A stretch of DNA of 7,011 nt. Source: Candidatus Uhrbacteria bacterium CG_4_9_14_3_um_filter_36_7 (GTDB lineage: Bacteria > Patescibacteriota > Patescibacteriia > UBA9934 > GWF2-40-263). Where the stretch lies: positions 1 to 7,011 of the forward strand of contig PFWS01000011.1 of assembly GCA_002791255.1 (NCBI GenBank), read 5' to 3'. Positions 6,654 to 7,011 of the stretch are shown one piece after another; positions within the stretch are counted from its first letter, which is position 1, and every line of letters begins with the position of its first letter. The notes under the pieces were generated by a model. The model ran no database searches. It had not been told where the DNA came from and was given only the letters and a program-made list of their open reading frames with translations. A program made the position numbers and the translations under genes.

Positions 6654-7001
6654 TCAACCATTCTCTTCTAAATACTTTAAATAACACGATCGACACAAAA
6701 TATCATGTTTCTGAAAAATTTGATTTTCGTAGTATGTGATCGATTTCTTACAATAAGAACAAATTGTCTGTTTACTAATTGGAATATTGGAAGTACGCAG
6801 TAAGAATTGTATACGAGAAAGAAAATGTTCTCGTGGAAATGGAAGTTTGTGTGTTTGATAAAATCCAAATTCACTCTCAGTAACACTAAATAAACGTTCT
6901 ATTTTTTTATCAAGAAGGGGTTTATTCACAAAATGATCTGAATTAATTTCTTCCAAAGCATCAGGTAATGTCTCTATATTAATCACTTGAGATGTATCCA
7001 T
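6654..7001 (-). CDS. C-terminal module of a Cys-rich paralog; probably the 3' part of a gene extending past the window
   Basis: The reading frame from the ATG at 7001 gives 115 residues, but it stays open to the window edge (Q, Q and P codons precede the ATG). The true start may therefore lie outside. The product aligns along almost its whole length with residues about 470-577 of the neighbouring 577-residue protein: IETLPDALEEIN with VEDLPDRLNDIN, FPREHFLSRI with ISKEHFVSRL, and an identical CYLKYLEENG ending. The probable zinc ligands C81/C84 and C103/C106 have the same spacing (Cx2C-x18-Cx2C) as in the larger protein. Nothing resembling the Cys-repeat blocks is present in the visible part. 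No ribosome binding site precedes the ATG at 7001, which supports a longer gene. It ends 9 bp before its paralog, so the two form a tandem pair and are probably co-transcribed. Function unknown. Confidence 0.75.
   Translation of the reverse strand: MDTSQVINIETLPDALEEINSDHFVNKPLLDKKIERLFSVTESEFGFYQTHKLPFPREHFLSRIQFLLRTSNIPISKQTICSYCKKSITYYENQIFQKHDILCRSCYLKYLEENG
6658..6687 (-). repeat. Copy 2 of 30 bp near-identical direct repeat at gene 3' end
   Basis: Partner of 4915-4944 (28 of 30 identical). It encodes the CYLKYLEENG tail of the right-edge paralog. The DNA identity here is higher than in the rest of the module, which fits strong conservation of the tail or local gene conversion between tandem copies. 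Confidence 0.7.
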
Positions 7002-7011
7002 TTGCTGAGGA

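Noticed and set aside
4915..6687. The 30 bp direct repeats as ends of a mobile element or attachment sites
   Set aside because: Both copies encode the same conserved protein tail in homologous genes; there is no transposase, integrase or inverted repeat nearby.
1..7011. Alternative genetic code (UGA as Gly), as in some Patescibacteria
   Set aside because: No conserved domain is interrupted by UGA, and UGA terminates pilM and the right-edge gene at the expected family ends.
1..7011. CRISPR arrays, tRNAs, rRNAs and rho-independent terminators
   Set aside because: No regularly spaced identical repeats, no cloverleaf-like or rRNA segments, and no GC-rich hairpin followed by a T run was seen in the short gaps.

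Overview
The window is AT-rich and every credible gene lies on the minus strand, so transcription runs from high to low coordinates. Genes are packed with overlaps or gaps of only a few bases, and no stretch above 300 bases lacks a gene. Codon use fits the standard code: no internal UGA is needed, and both UAA and UGA serve as stops. The best guess for the source is a streamlined bacterium of the Candidate Phyla Radiation (Patescibacteria, perhaps Parcubacteria-like). This rests on a Cys-rich 'NK.Y..EEY / ECYLKYL' protein family that I recall from such genomes, on the pilin type, and on the compact layout. No rRNA or other phylogenetic marker is present, so the assignment is an inference.

Region A (about 4911-7011, upstream in transcription order) holds two tandem, related Cys-rich proteins of unknown function. 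The 577-residue protein has a degenerate N-terminal zinc-ribbon-like module, two Cys-periodic repeat blocks, and an intact C-terminal Cx2C...Cx2C module. The second reading frame stays open to the right window edge and carries a homologous C-terminal module, so it may be the tail of a larger paralog.

Region B (about 2709-4918) encodes two nucleic-acid enzymes: the single-strand exonuclease RecJ, and a compact RNase HI with a complete D-E-D-D active site.

Region C (1-2683) is a type IV pilus/competence-type cluster: the actin-like assembly protein PilM, a stand-alone receiver-domain response regulator, a pilin-like protein with a class III-type leader, and a prepilin peptidase truncated only at its C-terminus by the left edge. 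The four genes overlap or nearly touch (4 bp overlap, 5 bp gap, 8 bp overlap), indicating one transcription unit. In it PilM would help build the inner-membrane platform, and the peptidase would process the pilin encoded just before it. PilB, PilC, PilT, PilN and PilO are not in the window.

The most notable observations are an exact 12-residue cysteine periodicity in the large Cys-rich protein, three copies of one metal-binding-type module (one stripped of its ligands), and -10-like promoter elements placed so close to the start codons of pilM, the RNase H gene and perhaps recJ that the transcripts would be leaderless or nearly so.
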